A stretch of 64,000 nt of DNA. Origin: an uncultured Bacteroidia bacterium (GTDB lineage: Bacteria; Bacteroidota; Bacteroidia; Bacteroidales; Prolixibacteraceae). The notes below the pieces were generated by a model. It was not told where the DNA came from, ran no database searches, and worked only from the letters and a program-made list of their open reading frames with translations. The stretch lies in contig CAIXCY010000230.1 of NCBI GenBank assembly GCA_903918045.1, forward strand, positions 62,001 to 126,000. The letters run 5' to 3'. The position numbers and the translations under genes were made by a program. This document shows positions 54,826 to 63,001 of this stretch, in pieces. Position 1 is the stretch's first letter. Each line of letters opens with the position of its first letter.

Positions 54826-56958
54826 TTATTTTATTAGCTTATGATAGAGCGCCATATAATAGGGTAACAGGAAAAAGGTCCCCTCCTGTTCAGAATTTCC
54901 TCCCCCTACTTCCTGGGTTAATAATGCAAAACCATCCCTGTCCTGCCTAACATGCCCACGCTCTTCAACAGGTACGGCATACCCGCCTACACGCCAGCCC
55001 ATTGTCGGTTTTTGTCCCGGCGCAGGATCAAAAATCACATCCAACCGGTGGGTGTTATCCATTTGATAACCGATAAGATCAAGTGGGATTCGACGGAGTG
55101 TCTCAAGAATTCCTTCACCAAGGGATGGCACTTTCTTTAATTCACCGGTGATCTGGGATACAAAACTGCCCGCTTCAGGGAAAATAGCAGGTGAGTTAAA
55201 ATAACCTTCCTCCGCTTTTTTTGCGAAATTAGTTGCCAGGGCGGCATAGATCGCATCCCAGAATGCATTTTGCTGTTTACTGATTTGCAGCCATGAATTC
55301 TGGAGTGAGGTGCGGTACATAATCAGAAGTTCAGGATTCTCCTCGTAATTCATCAATCCATACATACTCATCAGACAAAGATTATTATCCCACGGGACTA
55401 CATTCTCAGGAGGGAAGAACTCCTTGCCATGCATTGCATTGATATGATAATTATACTTGTTGCGAAGCATCGCAGCCACTTGGTCGTATTTTGGATCTCC
55501 GGTAACGTGTTTGGCAACATTGAGAAAGGACAACATCATCATCGAATTAAGTCCTCGCTGATCCCAACCCCAGACCGAATTACAATATTCGGGTGAAAAA
55601 TTACCCCACCGCGTGGGCTTCCCATCATGATCACTTAAATTAAAACCGTGTCGGATCAGGTGATCTGTGATAGCTGCAACAACTTCGCGTACCGGTTTTC
55701 TTTCTTCTTCGGTTTTAGCAACAAGGTCAAAATAGATCCCATAAAAGAAATAGTGACCAGCCAGTTCGTCGGAGCTGGTATCGCACTTCCAAAGATGTTT
55801 CCCGTCCTTGCTCCTCACAAAGCGAGGATTAATATCCTTCCAGAACGGATCATCTTTCTGCATAGCAATGTTCATCCGATGGCTGTATTGTGGATCTTTC
55901 AAAGGTTCCGGCCAGTCAATGGGAACAATAACCCTTGCCGGAAACCCAGGTTCATGGGTTATGTCCACCAACCATTTGCATGCGTTGAAACTTCGTGTAG
56001 CCAGCTTTTTTGCCACTTCATTGCCTGTAACTGCATATCGGAAAGCCTGTGACGCTCCGTACATCGAGGTATACATCCCGTCATTGTCGGAGATTCCAGG
56101 TGTCGACGAACTAATATCGAAAGGCACTTTTAGATTGTTAGGCGCTATAAAGCCCAACCGTTGATTCCGTGCTTCAGTTTGCCGGGTAAAATGAGCCGCC
56201 TTTTCATCGAGTGACATTTGTTTGCGTATGATTTGTCCAACACCCTTATCTGTTGCAAACCAGGCTGTTCCATTGTTGTCGGTGGCGATATCATTGATCC
56301 GGTCATTCGGCAGCCATCTCAGGCTAAAACGATAATAGAAATTACCATTTTCAAACCGTATCGCTCCGGAATCGGTCCCAAACCAGACTATTCCATCGGG
56401 CGCAGCTGCGGCACAGGTAAAATGATTAAATGGCAACCCTTCTTTCCCGGAATAAAGCTTCCACTTTTCTCCGTTTAAACACCCGACTCCCTGCTCAGCG
56501 CCAAACCAAAGTGCTCCATTTGAATCAATTGTTAATGCACCAACTTTGTAAGGGGCCCACTTGTATTTCTCATCCTGTGGAAGGATCTCCTTCCAGCCTC
56601 CCTGTTGAGCTGAATAAAAATATAATCCGTTTTCTGTTCCAACAGCAAATCCATCCATGTATTCCACAGAAGCGAGAACAATTCCTGAATTTTGAGGGAG
56701 CAAAGGAATTATTAAACCTTTTTTAGGGCTCGGTATACCGGTCGGATTCCATCGTTGTCCGTCCCACTTTAAAGCCGAATTTTCACGGATTGCAACAGGG
56801 TCACTGTTTTCAAAAACAATTGAGGTCACCCGCTCGTCGGATAACCCTTGTTTTAAATTATGATGGATGGCCATATCCTGGGTATAGAGTCTGGTTGGTA
56901 CCGGCTGACAGAAAAGAGAGAGTGGGAAAAGGGTGATAAGAAGAAGCAGAAGTTTCAT
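54826..56958 (-). CDS. Propeller/toroid protein of unknown function, copy 2
   Basis: The ATG at 56958 gives 710 residues with a signal peptide (MKLLLLLITLFPLSLFC). The N-terminal 250 residues have propeller-type repeats (GALWFGAEQGV, GIVWFGTDSGA, GTAWFATDKGV), shorter and more diverged than in the copy at 25198. The C-terminal 450 residues match that copy in DNDGMYT, FRYAVTGNE, PARVIVPIDWP and RSKDGKHLWKCDTSSDELAGH (residues 382-402). The shared Asp/Glu/His core is the strongest hint at an active site. No family name can be given. It sits between the LacI regulator and the ROK operon, divergent from the latter. Confidence 0.75.
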   Translation of the reverse strand: MKLLLLLITLFPLSLFCQPVPTRLYTQDMAIHHNLKQGLSDERVTSIVFENSDPVAIRENSALKWDGQRWNPTGIPSPKKGLIIPLLPQNSGIVLASVEYMDGFAVGTENGLYFYSAQQGGWKEILPQDEKYKWAPYKVGALTIDSNGALWFGAEQGVGCLNGEKWKLYSGKEGLPFNHFTCAAAAPDGIVWFGTDSGAIRFENGNFYYRFSLRWLPNDRINDIATDNNGTAWFATDKGVGQIIRKQMSLDEKAAHFTRQTEARNQRLGFIAPNNLKVPFDISSSTPGISDNDGMYTSMYGASQAFRYAVTGNEVAKKLATRSFNACKWLVDITHEPGFPARVIVPIDWPEPLKDPQYSHRMNIAMQKDDPFWKDINPRFVRSKDGKHLWKCDTSSDELAGHYFFYGIYFDLVAKTEEERKPVREVVAAITDHLIRHGFNLSDHDGKPTRWGNFSPEYCNSVWGWDQRGLNSMMMLSFLNVAKHVTGDPKYDQVAAMLRNKYNYHINAMHGKEFFPPENVVPWDNNLCLMSMYGLMNYEENPELLIMYRTSLQNSWLQISKQQNAFWDAIYAALATNFAKKAEEGYFNSPAIFPEAGSFVSQITGELKKVPSLGEGILETLRRIPLDLIGYQMDNTHRLDVIFDPAPGQKPTMGWRVGGYAVPVEERGHVRQDRDGFALLTQEVGGGNSEQEGTFFLLPYYMALYHKLIK

Positions 56959-57185
56959 AGAATTGTTTATTAGGTAACAGGAAAGACATAATAGACTTAA
57001 ATAAGATATACACCCTTCCATACTGTTTGAGATATGCTAAAATACGATAGAAACCGTTCAATATTCAGAGGCACAAGCTCCTTATTTATTTTTATTTATG
57101 CTACAACAATCTTGACCAACATACCATTTATTTTAGCCCTGAAATATTTTTAAGTTTTCAGAATCAGATTAATTACAAGAAAATC

Positions 57186-57214
57186 TTGCAGATCATAAAA
57201 TTTTTATATTTTTG
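57186..57214 (+). promoter_or_regulatory. Promoter of the ROK operon
   Basis: TTG at 57186-57188 and an exact TAnnTTTG box (TATTTTTG, 57207-57214) are separated by 18 bases. The ROK ATG is at 57249. Confidence 0.6.
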
Positions 57215-57228
57215 CTAAAACGATTTAG
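57215..57228 (+). promoter_or_regulatory. Candidate LacI-type operator over the transcription start
   Basis: CTAAAACGATTTAG is palindromic except for one central pair and has the CG centre usual in LacI-family operators. It touches the -7 box, so binding would block transcription. The regulator at 53741 is the natural candidate. Confidence 0.45.
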
Positions 57229-57248
57229 TAATTCATAACAAGACTAAC

Positions 57249-58238
57249 ATGACTGAAATTAATCAAACTCAGGGAGATATCTATCTGGGTCTGGATATTG
57301 GCGGAACTAAATGTGCCATCGTGGTGGGTGATGCCTCCTTTACCATAAAAAAGAAAATATTTTTTGAAACACGTGTAGAGCGGGGTTATGAGGCAATTTT
57401 AACAGATTTTCAAAGCCATATCAGGGAGTTATTGACCGAATTCTCCGGTTTTAATCTTAAACGGATTGGGATCAGTTGCGGTGGGCCGCTTGATTCCAAA
57501 ACTGGAATGATCTATTCCCCACCTAACCTTCCGGGTTGGGATAGTGTTCCGATCACCAAAATATTTAAGGATGCGTTCGGTGTTGATGTGGCGATTCAGA
57601 ATGATGCAAACGCATGTGCACTGGCAGAGTGGCTTATGGGTGCAGGAAGGGGAACTTCAAATATGATTTTTCTGACTTTTGGCACTGGTATGGGTTCCGG
57701 TTTGATATTGAACGGAAGATTATACAGCGGCACGAATGATCTGGGTGGCGAAGTGGGTCATGTGAGACTTGAAAAGAGCGGACCTGTTGGATTTGGGAAG
57801 GCCGGTTCTTTCGAGGGATTCTGCAGCGGGGGGGGAATTGCCCAGCTTGCAAAATCAATGGTATCCGCCAGGCTGGCTAATAATCAGCAGGTGGATTTCT
57901 GCCCCACGGTTGAAATGATTGATGAGATCGACACCAAAATGGTTGCAATTGCAGCCCAGGCCGGCGACCCTGTGGCGTATGAAATTATTAAAATTTCGGC
58001 TGAATATCTTGGCCAGGGATTGTCAATTCTTATTGATATTTTAAATCCGGAATGCATTGTTATTGGGAGTATTTACGCACGCAACGTCGACCTTTTTAAA
58101 CCAATTATCGACAAAGTGCTACAAATGGAAGCTATCCCTTCAGCGGTTGAGGTTTGTCAGATAAAACCGGCAGAACTGGGAGATGCAATCGGCGATTATG
58201 CCGCATTATGTGTGGCTATTTACGAAGATAAATTTTAA
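57249..58238 (+). CDS. ROK-family sugar kinase
   Basis: This 329-residue kinase or kinase-like protein has the ROK ATP-binding start YLGLDIGGTKCAIVVGD, the catalytic region QNDANACALAEW, and a FGTGMGSGLILNG phosphate loop. The zinc motif CxCGxxGCxE of classical ROK kinases is absent: the region reads FGKAGSFEGFCSGGGIA, as in one ROK branch. The substrate is probably a hexose or an amino sugar (glucose, mannose, GlcNAc or ManNAc). It leads an operon with a phosphosugar isomerase, GH38 and an MFS porter, so it probably phosphorylates a sugar released by the mannosidase. Confidence 0.88.
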   Translation: MTEINQTQGDIYLGLDIGGTKCAIVVGDASFTIKKKIFFETRVERGYEAILTDFQSHIRELLTEFSGFNLKRIGISCGGPLDSKTGMIYSPPNLPGWDSVPITKIFKDAFGVDVAIQNDANACALAEWLMGAGRGTSNMIFLTFGTGMGSGLILNGRLYSGTNDLGGEVGHVRLEKSGPVGFGKAGSFEGFCSGGGIAQLAKSMVSARLANNQQVDFCPTVEMIDEIDTKMVAIAAQAGDPVAYEIIKISAEYLGQGLSILIDILNPECIVIGSIYARNVDLFKPIIDKVLQMEAIPSAVEVCQIKPAELGDAIGDYAALCVAIYEDKF

Positions 58239-58249
58239 ATTTAAGCAAA

Positions 58250-58906
58250 GTGGAAAACAGCTTTTTTTTAGAGGAATTAGTTTCCCGTTACCCTCAGCTG
58301 GAAGTGGTAAAGGAGGAAGTTGGTCAGGCCGCAGAGAGCCTGATCAGATGTTATGAAAATGGTGGTAAGGTATTGATTTGCGGAAATGGCGGAAGCTGTT
58401 CCGATTCGGATCATATCGTGGGAGAATTAATGAAAGGCTTTGAAAATAAACGTCGCATCAGCGGAGACCTGAAGAAGAACTTATTGGAATCGGCCGGCGA
58501 AAGGGGAGCTTATCTTGCCGAAAAACTTCAACATGCCTTACCGGCTATTTCTTTGACGGCACATACCGCACTGATTACGGCAGTTGCAAATGATACAGAT
58601 GCAGATCTGATCTTTGCGCAACAGGTTGTCGGATACGGCAATCCGGGTGATGTGATTATTGGAATCAGCAGTTCAGGCAATTCTCAAAATGTGGTCGATG
58701 CACTGATAACAGCCAAAGCGAAAGAGATGGTCGTAATCGGCCTAACGGGTGAAACCGGTGGGAAGATGAAACAGCATTGTGACATCCTGATCAATGTCCC
58801 CGGGCGAAGGACAGCCTTTGTTCAGGAGTTGCACTTGCCGGTCTATCATGTCCTTTGCCTGATGGTGGAGAACCATTTTTTTGGAAAGTCGAAAATAGGT
58901 GATTAG
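58250..58906 (+). CDS. SIS-domain phosphosugar isomerase (GmhA-like), GTG start
   Basis: This 218-residue protein has one SIS domain. The phosphosugar-binding stretch is ICGNGGSCSDSDHIVGEL and the active-site end is TAFVQELHLPVYHVLCLMVE, both as in D-sedoheptulose 7-phosphate isomerase GmhA. GISSSGNSQNVV marks the substrate loop. The start is the GTG at 58250, 11 bases after the ROK stop; no ATG precedes the conserved core. GmhA makes heptose precursor, but here the operon context suggests isomerisation of a phosphorylated sugar from the mannoside pathway. The exact substrate is open. Confidence 0.85.
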   Translation: MENSFFLEELVSRYPQLEVVKEEVGQAAESLIRCYENGGKVLICGNGGSCSDSDHIVGELMKGFENKRRISGDLKKNLLESAGERGAYLAEKLQHALPAISLTAHTALITAVANDTDADLIFAQQVVGYGNPGDVIIGISSSGNSQNVVDALITAKAKEMVVIGLTGETGGKMKQHCDILINVPGRRTAFVQELHLPVYHVLCLMVENHFFGKSKIGD

Positions 58907-58910
58907 GCCT

Positions 58911-58940
58911 TAGGTATTTAGGCTTTAGGTATTTAGGCTT
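58911..58940. repeat. 15-bp perfect tandem repeat
   Basis: TAGGTATTTAGGCTT occurs twice in direct succession, right after the SIS gene. A partial copy precedes it. It is a small low-complexity spacer repeat. Confidence 0.75.
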
Positions 58941-59018
58941 TTAGAAAAAATAAGAAACGAAAGTCTTCCTAACAGCCTACAGCCTATCAAATAAACTAAC
59001 AAAATAACAACCATATTT

Positions 59019-61586
59019 ATGAACACGAATAAAAAATCAATATCACCCAATGGAATCTCACGCAGATCCTTTATTGGTCGCGCAGGTGTGGGAACTGCAG
59101 TACTGGCAGTAGCATCAACAACGAAACTCTTTGCGGATGATGTGAAACAGGTCGTCCCCTGGCCGGCTGATGCAAAAAGATATACAGCCCACATGATCGG
59201 GCATGGACATATTGACCCGGTTTGGTTGTGGCCAATGTCGGAGGGGATCTCCATTGTTTACAGCACATTTAAGTCTAACCTGGCCCGGATGGACGAAAAT
59301 CCGGATTTCAAGTACACTTCGAGCTCGGCCCAGTTCTACCAGTGGGTTGCCGACAATGATCCTCAGATGATGGCTCAGATCCGCAAGCGTGTTGATGAAG
59401 GACGATGGAGCGTAGTTGGTGGTTGGTGGATTGAGCCTGATGTAAATATCCCGGGAGGAGAAGCAATGGTCAGACAAGGTCTCTACGGACAGCTGACACT
59501 TCAAAAGCTTGTCGGACATAAGGCAAAAGTTGGTTTTAATCCCGATTCCTTCGGCCATACCAGCACCTTGCCACAGATCCTCAAATTGCAGGAGATGGAT
59601 AGTTATGTATTTATGCGTCCCGGTCCTCACGAAAAGACGATTCCCGCAGACCTCTTCTGGTGGGAGGGTACGGACGGTACACGTGTTCTTACTTACCGGA
59701 TTCCGTTTAGTTACGGAGATGGTGGATCGGTAAGAAACCGTATGTTGCAAACAATTGAGCGGTTCAAGGATCAGCCTTCAAAAAGTTTCGTTCAATATTT
59801 TGGAGCCGGTGATCATGGCGGTGGTTCGACTAAAGAAAACATTCGTTCCATTTTAGAGATACAGAAGGAGAAAGATGCTCCTAAAGTTATTTTCAGTACC
59901 CATGATGCCTTCTTTAAAGAGGCGCGGGCCGATAAGAAACTGGAGATTCCGGTTGTAAAAGACGATTTACAGCATCATGCAAGGGGTTGTTATACGGCAG
60001 AAGCAGCTATCAAGAAAGGAAACCGTATATCTGAATTCGCATTGGTTTCGGCCGAGAAAATCGCTGCTATCGGAGCTGCAGGTTGGGGTGCGAAATATCC
60101 CAAAGGGGAGTTTTCCACTGCATGGAAAAGAGTTCTATTCCTCCAATTCCATGATAGTCTGGCGGGAAGTTCACTCATGGATCATTCAGCCACCGCCGCA
60201 CAGGGGTATGGTTATGCACTCGATATCGCGAATCAGTCGAATTATATAGCACTTCAAAAACTCGAATCACAGGTACCTACCGAGGACCCTGATTCCCAGT
60301 ATATCATTGCCTTTAATCCCCATGCCTGGGAGGTTAACCAAAACCTCGAATATGATTTAAACTGGGGAACAATGCATAAAACATCGCGTGTTGATGACGA
60401 ACTTGGAAATGCACTCGCCCATCAGTGGACTCTAGGCTCTTCACAGGCAGGCAGCCGCAGAAAACTCATCATTAAGGCAACTATACCTGCAATGGGCTAC
60501 CGGCAGTTCAGACTCTGGGATGGCGGCGATTATAGCCACACGAGCAGTGCAAGTGCCACAGAAAAAACTCTGGAAAATGAGTTGATTACTGTTCGTTTTA
60601 ACACAAACGGGACATTTGGAATGTTTGACAAGGTGAGCGGTAAGGAGATCTTTGCTGGCGGCGAAAGCGGAGGTAAAGCAGTTGTCCTGAATGACACAAG
60701 CGATACCTGGAGCCACGATATCAAGACTTTTGCCGATGAAATCGGTTCTTTTGGAAATGCTTCAATTAAAATACTGGAAAACGGACCGTTAAGAGCAACG
60801 ATCCGGGTAACCACATTCTTTAATATGTCAACGCTTACTATTGACTGGAGCCTTTATGCCGCCTCCCGGAATCTGGAGGCAAAAGTTACCCTTGACTGGC
60901 ATGAACACCAGAAAATGGTTAAGTTCTCATTCCCGGTCAATGTTGAATCACCAACATCTACCTACGAAACAGGGTACGGATTTATTGAAAGAGTTACCAA
61001 CGGTGAAGAAGAGCCGGGACAGCGGTGGGTCGATGTAAGCGGAACACGTGGAGGGGATGCTTTTGGACTCACGGTTTTCAACGATGCAAAATATGGCTAT
61101 AACGTAACCGGGAATGATCTTAGGATCTCGGTGTCCCGTTCTGCAGTTTATGCTCATCATAATCCAAAGGTTCTAAACATGAAGGAGGAATATTACTGGA
61201 TGGATCAGGGAATTCAGACGATGCGTATGTTAATGGTTCCTCATAAAGAGAGCTGGCAGAAAAGTAATATCGTAAGGGTTGCTGAGGAATTCATGGCCCC
61301 ATGCCCAATTACTTATCAGGGAATCCACAGTGGTAAATTGGCTAAATCGGGTTCCTTTCTGGCTGTCGATGCTCCTAATGTGATCGTAGCAGCTGTTAAG
61401 CAGTCCGAAAATGGTGAAGACACGATCGTACGACTAGTTGAAGCTACCGGAAAACAAACTACTGCTGCACTTGATCTGAAGTTTGCCCATCTTAAATGGA
61501 CAGGTAGTTTCAGACCTTCAGAAATAAAGACCCTTCGGATCAGCAAATCCGGAACAATTAAGGAGGTTAATTTGCTCGAGGAGTAA
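59019..61586 (+). CDS. GH38 alpha-mannosidase with Tat-type leader
   Basis: This 855-residue glycoside hydrolase belongs to family 38, retaining zinc-dependent alpha-mannosidases. The zinc motif GHGHIDPVWLW lies at residues 61-71. The nucleophile Asp176 is in NPDSFGH (174-180), followed by FMRPGPHE and the conserved FQYFGAGDHGGG-type region. The C-terminal third is the beta-sandwich with the galactose-mutarotase-like fold. The N-terminus has ISRRSFIGRAGVGTAVLAVASTT, a twin-arginine leader, an unusual choice for GH38. It is third in the ROK-led operon and most likely removes alpha-mannosyl residues from glycans in the periplasm. Confidence 0.93.
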   Translation: MNTNKKSISPNGISRRSFIGRAGVGTAVLAVASTTKLFADDVKQVVPWPADAKRYTAHMIGHGHIDPVWLWPMSEGISIVYSTFKSNLARMDENPDFKYTSSSAQFYQWVADNDPQMMAQIRKRVDEGRWSVVGGWWIEPDVNIPGGEAMVRQGLYGQLTLQKLVGHKAKVGFNPDSFGHTSTLPQILKLQEMDSYVFMRPGPHEKTIPADLFWWEGTDGTRVLTYRIPFSYGDGGSVRNRMLQTIERFKDQPSKSFVQYFGAGDHGGGSTKENIRSILEIQKEKDAPKVIFSTHDAFFKEARADKKLEIPVVKDDLQHHARGCYTAEAAIKKGNRISEFALVSAEKIAAIGAAGWGAKYPKGEFSTAWKRVLFLQFHDSLAGSSLMDHSATAAQGYGYALDIANQSNYIALQKLESQVPTEDPDSQYIIAFNPHAWEVNQNLEYDLNWGTMHKTSRVDDELGNALAHQWTLGSSQAGSRRKLIIKATIPAMGYRQFRLWDGGDYSHTSSASATEKTLENELITVRFNTNGTFGMFDKVSGKEIFAGGESGGKAVVLNDTSDTWSHDIKTFADEIGSFGNASIKILENGPLRATIRVTTFFNMSTLTIDWSLYAASRNLEAKVTLDWHEHQKMVKFSFPVNVESPTSTYETGYGFIERVTNGEEEPGQRWVDVSGTRGGDAFGLTVFNDAKYGYNVTGNDLRISVSRSAVYAHHNPKVLNMKEEYYWMDQGIQTMRMLMVPHKESWQKSNIVRVAEEFMAPCPITYQGIHSGKLAKSGSFLAVDAPNVIVAAVKQSENGEDTIVRLVEATGKQTTAALDLKFAHLKWTGSFRPSEIKTLRISKSGTIKEVNLLEE

Positions 61587-61648
61587 AGGAGCCTGAGGAA
61601 TCGTTAATCGAATTTACAACCAAATTAATATAACTAAAAGATCAGATT

Positions 61649-62809
61649 ATGAGTACATCAAAAGTTCAGTTGAATAAATTAGTCCCTGTAATGTTATCCT
61701 TCGTTATTATGGGTTTTGTCGACATTATCGGGGTTGCGACAGGCTATGTTAAGCAGGATTTTAAACTTACCGATTTTGTGGCGCAATTTTTACCCATGAT
61801 GGTATTGTTGTGGTTCTTTATCCTGGGTGTTCCTGCAGGTGTATTGCAGGATAAGATCGGCAAACGGAATATGTTGAATCTGGGTATGGTTATTCAGGCC
61901 GTTGGTTTGGGACTCCCGTTTATCTATTATTCTTTCCCGATGATGTTTGCTTCCTTCATCATGCTGGGTATCGGAAACACAATTATTCAGGTTTCGGCGA
62001 ATCCACTGCTGCAGGATGTTTCGCCTTCGGATAAACTGGCAAGTTACATGAGTACTTCACAGTTTGTAAAGGCGATCGTCTCTTTTGGCGGACCAATTAT
62101 TGCCTCCTTCCTTGCCAGGTCGTTCGGCGACTGGAAGCTGGTGTTTGCAGTTTATGGGATCACCTCTTTACTCGGCGCACTCTGGCTCTCAATGACTCCG
62201 ATTGTAGAATCAAAACCAGACCGAAAGCCAGCATCATTTGGCTCATGCCTTGGATTGCTTAAGAACCGTTTTGTGGCATTTATGGCATTGTCAATTTTCC
62301 TTATCGTAGGAGCTGAAGTTGCAATCAATACCAATATTGCAAACGTATTGATGTCAAAATACGGGATTAGTTTGGATACGGCTGTTTTGGGAATCAGTTT
62401 CTTCTTTGCAGGTGAGACCATTTCCCGTTTCCTTGGAGCAATCATTCTGAACTGGATCAAACCTCGCCTCTTCCTGTTTTTAATTGCAATCCTCTCCCTT
62501 GTTGGTGTGGTAGGCGTTTTTCTCGCTCCAAGTTATACGGTAGCCTATGCTTCAATCATGATCATTGGTCTGGGAGTTGGAAATATGTTCCCTATTATTT
62601 TCTCTCTTGCACTTGCAAAAATGCCTGAACGTGCCAACGAGATCTCCGGGTTATTGATTATGTCTGTTTCGGGCGGAGCATTCATTCCGCTTGTTATGGG
62701 TTATGTAAGCTCTACTTCAGGACCTCTTGCCAGTATTTTTGTGGTAGGTGGTTGTATGCTTTATATCCTTTGGGTCTCCTTTTTCGTAAGAAAGAGCCAG
62801 GCAGCTTAA
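61649..62809 (+). CDS. FucP-like MFS sugar transporter
   Basis: This 386-residue protein has twelve predicted membrane segments. MLSFVIMGFVDIIGVATGYVKQDFKL and FFILGVPAGVLQDKIGKRNMLNLG match the FHS branch of the major facilitator superfamily, whose best-known member is the fucose:H+ symporter FucP. The central GIGNTIIQVSANPLLQDV and the C-terminal GLGVGNMFPIIFSLALAKMP are also typical. The substrate is likely a hexose from the GH38 step, such as mannose. It follows the GH38 gene by 62 bases and ends the mannosidase operon before the inverted-repeat region. Confidence 0.88.
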   Translation: MSTSKVQLNKLVPVMLSFVIMGFVDIIGVATGYVKQDFKLTDFVAQFLPMMVLLWFFILGVPAGVLQDKIGKRNMLNLGMVIQAVGLGLPFIYYSFPMMFASFIMLGIGNTIIQVSANPLLQDVSPSDKLASYMSTSQFVKAIVSFGGPIIASFLARSFGDWKLVFAVYGITSLLGALWLSMTPIVESKPDRKPASFGSCLGLLKNRFVAFMALSIFLIVGAEVAINTNIANVLMSKYGISLDTAVLGISFFFAGETISRFLGAIILNWIKPRLFLFLIAILSLVGVVGVFLAPSYTVAYASIMIIGLGVGNMFPIIFSLALAKMPERANEISGLLIMSVSGGAFIPLVMGYVSSTSGPLASIFVVGGCMLYILWVSFFVRKSQAA

Positions 62810-62816
62810 TTATTTC

Positions 62817-62867
62817 TTTAGTCACCGGGTGACTGTTCAAGTCCTGAACAGTCACCCGGTGACTAAA
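62817..62867. repeat. Perfect 23-bp inverted repeat with 5-base loop
   Basis: Bases 62817-62839 are the exact reverse complement of 62845-62867. Each arm also contains a smaller palindrome, GTCACCGGGTGAC. No T-run follows on the plus strand, so a simple terminator is not clearly shown, although it lies right after the MFS stop. Confidence 0.9.
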
Positions 62868-62875
62868 AATATGCC

Positions 62876-62986
62876 TGCTGAAATATCCCCTGGGGATAAC
62901 ATGTTTATAGAATCAATTGTTCGCCTCTAAGTTATAAACATATGACCTCGCTGAGGTCATTGAGTTTCTGACTGAATATTTCAGCA
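62876..62986 (+). ncRNA. Possible multi-stem RNA or DNA element before the last gene
   Basis: Four stems nest in 111 bases. P1: TGCTGAAATAT (62876-62886) with ATATTTCAGCA (62976-62986). P2: TATCCCC/GGGGATA (62884-62898). P3: ATGTTTATA (62901-62909) with TATAAACAT (62933-62941). P4: ATGACCTC/GAGGTCAT (62942-62960, GCT loop). The arrangement resembles a junction with three arms enclosed by P1. It lies just upstream of the secreted gene at 63002. No known RNA family is recognised. Confidence 0.45.
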
Positions 62987-63001
62987 AAATCAATAAGAAT
63001 T

